Source: Thermoplasmata archaeon (lineage in GTDB: Archaea > Thermoplasmatota > Thermoplasmata > UBA184). Taken from it: a stretch of 8,255 bases of DNA. The position numbers and the translations under genes were made by a program. This document shows, in pieces, positions 6,043-8,255 of this stretch. Under the pieces are notes generated by a model that was not told the DNA's origin, searched no databases, and was given only the letters and a program-made list of their open reading frames with translations. The first letter of the stretch is position 1. Every line of letters starts with the position of its first letter. The stretch spans positions 1 to 8,255 of the forward strand of contig DAHVAA010000061.1 in assembly GCA_027314845.1 (NCBI GenBank). The letters run 5' to 3'.

Positions 6043-6051
6043 ACCTCCTTT
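6043..6051 (-). promoter_or_regulatory. Strong Shine-Dalgarno site setting the start of the YkgJ-family gene
   Basis: The minus strand reads AAAGGAGGT, a near-complete anti-16S match, 11 bases before the GTG at 6031. It is the only clear Shine-Dalgarno sequence ahead of a gene in the window. It implies a leadered mRNA for this gene, unlike the apparently leaderless tfb, membrane-protein and CBS genes. Confidence 0.65.
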
Positions 6052-6058
6052 CCCGTTA

Positions 6059-6086
6059 CTCGGGCTCGCTCTCCGGCCGGCCCGAG
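6059..6086. repeat. Inverted repeat in the divergent YkgJ/CBS intergenic region
   Basis: CTCGGGC (6059-6065) and GCCCGAG (6080-6086) form perfect 7-bp arms 14 bases apart. The repeat lies immediately upstream of the Shine-Dalgarno of the YkgJ-family gene. It could be a leader hairpin or an operator, or a chance result of G+C-rich sequence. Confidence 0.3.
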
Positions 6087-6159
6087 CCCCAAGGGCGTGC
6101 TCTACAAGTCGTGTGCTGTGAGGCGCCGGCCCCGGAACATGACCCGTTCCTCCGCACTG

Positions 6160-6166
6160 TCATAAC
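6160..6166 (+). promoter_or_regulatory. TATA-like core promoter for the CBS-domain gene
   Basis: TCATAAC is an A/T-rich element centred about 25 bases before the ATG at 6188, the spacing of a leaderless archaeal transcript. No Shine-Dalgarno is present between it and the ATG. It diverges only modestly from a TATA consensus. Confidence 0.4.
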
Positions 6167-6187
6167 TCCGCTCCCGCTGCCCCCGCC

Positions 6188-6631
6188 ATGGTGCTGCTCG
6201 CGAAGGACATCATGGACACGTCCTTCCTGACGCTGGACGAGGAGACGGACGCACTGACCGGGGCGAGGACGATGGTGGAGCACCGGCGGGGTTACTCGGT
6301 GGTCACTCAAGGCGGTTCGACGCGCGTCGCGGGGATCGTAACCGAGTGGGACTTCCTGGAGAAGGTCGTCGCGCGGAAGCTCGACCCCACCACCCTCCGA
6401 ATGAAGGACATCGCATCGCCAACCGTTCATACTTGCGCGCCCGAGACGCCGACCGACGAGGTCGTCGCCCGGATGGCGACCCTGGGGGTTCGTCGGATGG
6501 TCGTGCGCACCGACGACCGGGTCGTTGGCATCATCACCGCGAAGAACGTCCTCGCGACGTTCCGTCAGTACATCGACAAGCTCTCCCGGGAGATCGCGGG
6601 ATACCAGTCCAGCCAGACCCCCCTCGGCTAG
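6188..6631 (+). CDS. Paired CBS-domain protein
   Basis: This 147-residue cytoplasmic protein consists almost entirely of two CBS motifs forming one Bateman module, at about residues 5-60 and 73-127. Such modules bind adenosine-containing ligands (AMP, ATP, NAD or S-adenosylmethionine) and usually act as sensors. Each repeat opens with a typical block (AKDIMDTSFLTL and MKDIASPTVHTC) and ends with the nucleotide-contact strand GIVTEWDF (49-56) and GIITAKNV (114-121). In the second, Asn120 replaces the usual ribose-contacting Asp, which may leave one strong and one weak site. No catalytic or DNA-binding domain is attached, so it probably regulates a partner by contact. A leaderless-type TATA element lies 25 bases upstream, and a strong hairpin spans the stop codon. 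The co-directional MFS gene follows after 98 bases, but the hairpin argues against simple co-transcription. Confidence 0.93.
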   Translation: MVLLAKDIMDTSFLTLDEETDALTGARTMVEHRRGYSVVTQGGSTRVAGIVTEWDFLEKVVARKLDPTTLRMKDIASPTVHTCAPETPTDEVVARMATLGVRRMVVRTDDRVVGIITAKNVLATFRQYIDKLSREIAGYQSSQTPLG

Positions 6632-6650
6632 CCCGCCGCCACCGAGGGGG
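6619..6650 (+). terminator. Strong hairpin across the CBS stop codon, possible 3'-end element
   Basis: CCCCCTCGG (6619-6627) and CCGAGGGGG (6642-6650) are perfect 9-bp complements with a 14-base loop that contains the TAG stop. The stem is nearly all G-C. It could mark or protect the mRNA 3' end or separate the CBS and MFS transcripts. No T-run follows, so it is not a bacterial-type intrinsic terminator, and archaeal terminators usually rely on T-rich tracts. Confidence 0.45.
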
Positions 6651-6696
6651 TCCCACGACAGGGTCGACGCGGCCGGAAGCGGCCGGGGCCGTCCGG

Positions 6697-6731
6697 ATAC
6701 CCGGCAGCGAGCGGAGCGGATAGTCGGGTAT
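6697..6731 (+). repeat. Inverted repeat that could hide the MFS start codon
   Basis: ATACCCGGC (6697-6705) can pair with GTCGGGTAT (6723-6731), giving nine pairs with one G-U and a 17-base loop. The right arm contains the A and U of the MFS start codon at 6730. It matters only if transcription begins upstream of 6697. If GGATAC (6695-6700) is instead a weak TATA box, the left arm would not be in the mRNA and the repeat could be an operator. Confidence 0.35.
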
Positions 6732-8184
6732 GCAGTACAAGTGGCGGGTCCTCTCCAACACGACGATCGCGACCCTCATGGCGGCGATCGATACGAACAT
6801 CGTGCTGATCTCGCTACCGTCCATCGGCCGGGACCTTCCCGGCTCGACGCCGACCACCTTGCTCTGGATCCTCCTCGGTTACTCGCTCCTCACGGCGGTC
6901 GTCCTGTTGAACTTCGGGCGGCTCTCGGACCTCTTCGGCCGGGTCCGGCTCTACGTCCTCGGCTTCGCGATCTTTAGCCTCGGCTCGCTGCTGTGCGGCT
7001 TCTCCGAGACCGGGACCGAGTTGGTCGCCTTCCGCCTCGTCCAGGCGGTGGGGGCGGGATTCCTCTTCTCCAATTCCGCGGCGATCATCACCGATGCCTT
7101 TCCTCCTAACGAGCGAGGCCGCGCCCTCGGCGTGAACCAGGTCTCGATCGTCGTGGGCGCGGTCTCCGGGCTCGTCCTGGGAGGCATCATCACGACGACG
7201 CTCGGCTGGCGTTGGATCTTCTTCGTGAACGTGCCGATCGGCCTGATCGCGACCGTCCGGGCCCGGATCGACCTGCACGAACTCGCGAAGCCGGAGCGGG
7301 CGCCCCGTATCGATTGGGCGGGAAACATCGTCTTCGCGACGGGGCTCACGCTCCTCCTCCTCGGGGTCACGCTCGGAGCGCTAGGGCAGATCCCGGAAGT
7401 GCCGGGCGTCGCGACGGTAGTGGCCGGGCTCGCGCTCCTCGTCCTATTCCTCTGGGTCGAGAGCCGCGAACGATTCCCGATGCTCGACCTCAAGCTGTTC
7501 CGAATCCGGCAATTCGCGACCAGTGCCGTCTCGATGCTGTTGAACGCGCTCGCGCGGGGGGCGTTCACGTTCATCCTGGTCTTCTATCTCCAGGGGCCGC
7601 CGAGGTACCTGAGCCCGTTCACGGCCGGTCTCTTCCTTATCCCGGTCTCGGCCTCGCTCGCGACCCTCGGGCCGGTGAGCGGCTGGCTCTCCGACCGCTA
7701 CGGCCCTCGGCCGTTCCTCCTCGCGGGCCTTTTCACCTCGGCCGTCGGGTTCTTCTGGCTCGCCACGATCGGCCCGGACGACTCGTTCCTCGCCCTCGCT
7801 CCCCCGCTCATCCTGGTCGGCGCCGGGATGGGGATGTTCGCCTCACCGAACCGGGCCGCCATGATGACCTCCGTCCCCCCGACGCAGCGGGGGGTCGCCT
7901 CGGGGATCGGAACGACCTTGATCAACACCGGGTCCACGATCAGTCTCGGTCTCACGCTGATCATCATGAGCTCGGTGCTCTCCCGGACGTCGATCCAGGA
8001 GATCTTCCTCGGTTCGGTCTCCCCCAGCACTCCGTTCCTTGCCGCGGCGGGGTTCCTCGACTCGATCCACCTGATCTTCCTGATCTCCGCGACACTCTGC
8101 TTGGTCGCCCTCGTACCTTCGCTGTATCGACATCCGGCGCCGCCATCCGCTACGGCCGAACCGCCGACCGAGGACGTCGATTGA
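6730..8184 (+). CDS. MFS transporter, DHA2-type 14-helix drug/H+ antiporter family
   Basis: This is a 484-residue integral membrane protein, probably a proton-coupled exporter of drugs or metabolites; the substrate cannot be read from the sequence. Family motifs appear in order: Asp21 in the first helix (AIDTNIVLISLP, like the DHA2 LDxTIVNVALP motif); motif A GRLSDLFGRVR (63-73); motif B FRLVQAVGAG with Arg102 and Gln105; and the long antiporter motif C region at 143-171 ending GWRWIFFVNVPIG. A second motif A-like loop, GWLSDRYGPRP, lies at 318-328. Length and hydrophobic pattern fit about 14 helices. The tail after about 467 is hydrophilic. The ATG at 6730 starts just before helix 1, with no clear Shine-Dalgarno. 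An inverted repeat overlaps the start codon. The stop codon forms half of a palindrome shared with the converging gene. No adjacent TetR- or MarR-type regulator is seen, except possibly beyond the window. Confidence 0.93.
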   Translation: MQYKWRVLSNTTIATLMAAIDTNIVLISLPSIGRDLPGSTPTTLLWILLGYSLLTAVVLLNFGRLSDLFGRVRLYVLGFAIFSLGSLLCGFSETGTELVAFRLVQAVGAGFLFSNSAAIITDAFPPNERGRALGVNQVSIVVGAVSGLVLGGIITTTLGWRWIFFVNVPIGLIATVRARIDLHELAKPERAPRIDWAGNIVFATGLTLLLLGVTLGALGQIPEVPGVATVVAGLALLVLFLWVESRERFPMLDLKLFRIRQFATSAVSMLLNALARGAFTFILVFYLQGPPRYLSPFTAGLFLIPVSASLATLGPVSGWLSDRYGPRPFLLAGLFTSAVGFFWLATIGPDDSFLALAPPLILVGAGMGMFASPNRAAMMTSVPPTQRGVASGIGTTLINTGSTISLGLTLIIMSSVLSRTSIQEIFLGSVSPSTPFLAAAGFLDSIHLIFLISATLCLVALVPSLYRHPAPPSATAEPPTEDVD

Positions 8185-8193
8185 CCCGGGTCA
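8182..8193. repeat. Perfect 12-bp palindrome containing both converging stop codons
   Basis: TGACCCGGGTCA begins with the TGA of the MFS gene and ends with the TCA that is the minus-strand TGA of the next reading frame. It resembles the palindrome at 1603-1612 in position. It may be a bidirectional 3'-end signal or a by-product of two TGA stops meeting around CCCGGG. Confidence 0.5.
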
Positions 8194-8255
8194 GCGCGCC
8201 GCCGTGTCGACCACCCGCGCGGGCTCCGCCCGGGTCTCGCCCGCGGTGATCAGGT
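8191..8255 (-). CDS. Probable C-terminal end of a converging gene, truncated by the window edge
   Basis: On the minus strand one frame is open from the window edge to a TGA at 8191-8193 and encodes about 20 residues ending in RVVDTAAR. Codon third positions are nearly all G or C, as in the neighbouring genes. The tail-to-tail placement 6 bases from the MFS stop matches the other junctions here. The fragment is too short to identify, and in such G+C-rich DNA a short open frame may be chance. Confidence 0.4.
   Translation of the reverse strand, partial: LITAGETRAEPARVVDTAAR

Noticed and set aside
7212..8249. 345-codon plus-strand frame inside the MFS gene
   Set aside because: It is a frame shadow of the transporter. 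The MFS frame carries continuous helices and motifs through the same bases, so it is not a second gene or a frameshifted half.
8191..8255. G+C-rich inverted segments (around CCGCGGGC and GCCCGCGCGG) as a terminator for the MFS gene
   Set aside because: There is no T-rich run, the segments lie in a probable coding end, and such repeats are common in this composition.
1..8255. CRISPR array, transposase, integrase, toxin-antitoxin or restriction-modification system
   Set aside because: I looked for regularly spaced repeats, terminal inverted repeats with a transposase, and paired small genes with known defence motifs and found none. The genes look like chromosomal ones with uniform composition.

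Overview
This is a high-G+C archaeal segment. The domain call rests on two proteins: an archaeal/eukaryotic-type translation initiation factor (aIF5B) and a TFIIB-family transcription factor (TFB), which bacteria lack. Several genes also have an A/T-rich TATA-like element centred about 25-28 bases before the start codon, the spacing expected for leaderless archaeal mRNAs. The mix of TFB, aIF5B, an AcuC-type deacetylase, a YkgJ-type cysteine protein and a two-anchor surface protein would fit a G+C-rich euryarchaeal lineage such as Thermoplasmatota. That placement is inference and was not tested.

Layout. (1) 1-1596, +: infB/aIF5B, missing its N-terminus at the window edge. (2) 1618-2250, -: unrecognised two-anchor membrane protein, tail-to-tail with infB. 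(3) 2251-2357: compact divergent promoter region with two back-to-back TATA-like boxes. (4) 2358-3332, +: divergent TFB paralogue. (5) 3325-3549, -: 74-residue winged-helix protein whose 3' end overlaps that of tfb by 8 bases. (6) 3550-3842: long G+C-rich leader region with two TATA-like elements and several copies of a GGTCCG/CGGACC inverted-repeat motif. (7) 3843-4988, +: AcuC-type class I histone-deacetylase-fold enzyme with an intact active site. (8) 4985-6031, -: YkgJ/CxxCxxCC-family protein whose stop codon interlocks with that of acuC. (9) 6188-6631, +: paired CBS-domain protein ending in a strong hairpin. (10) 6730-8184, +: 14-helix DHA2-type MFS exporter. (11) 8191-8255, -: probable C-terminal end of a further gene.

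The genes alternate strand almost throughout (+ - + - + - + + -), so there is little sign of multi-gene operons. Each convergent junction is very tight: stop-to-stop distance is 21 bases, an 8-base overlap, a 4-base overlap and 6 bases. Two of the junctions contain perfect palindromes. The middle of the window groups a basal-factor paralogue, a small DNA-binding protein and a lysine-deacetylase-type enzyme, which could be a small gene-regulation neighbourhood. The sequence shows only that they are adjacent, not that they work together. I saw no tRNA, rRNA, CRISPR array or insertion sequence.
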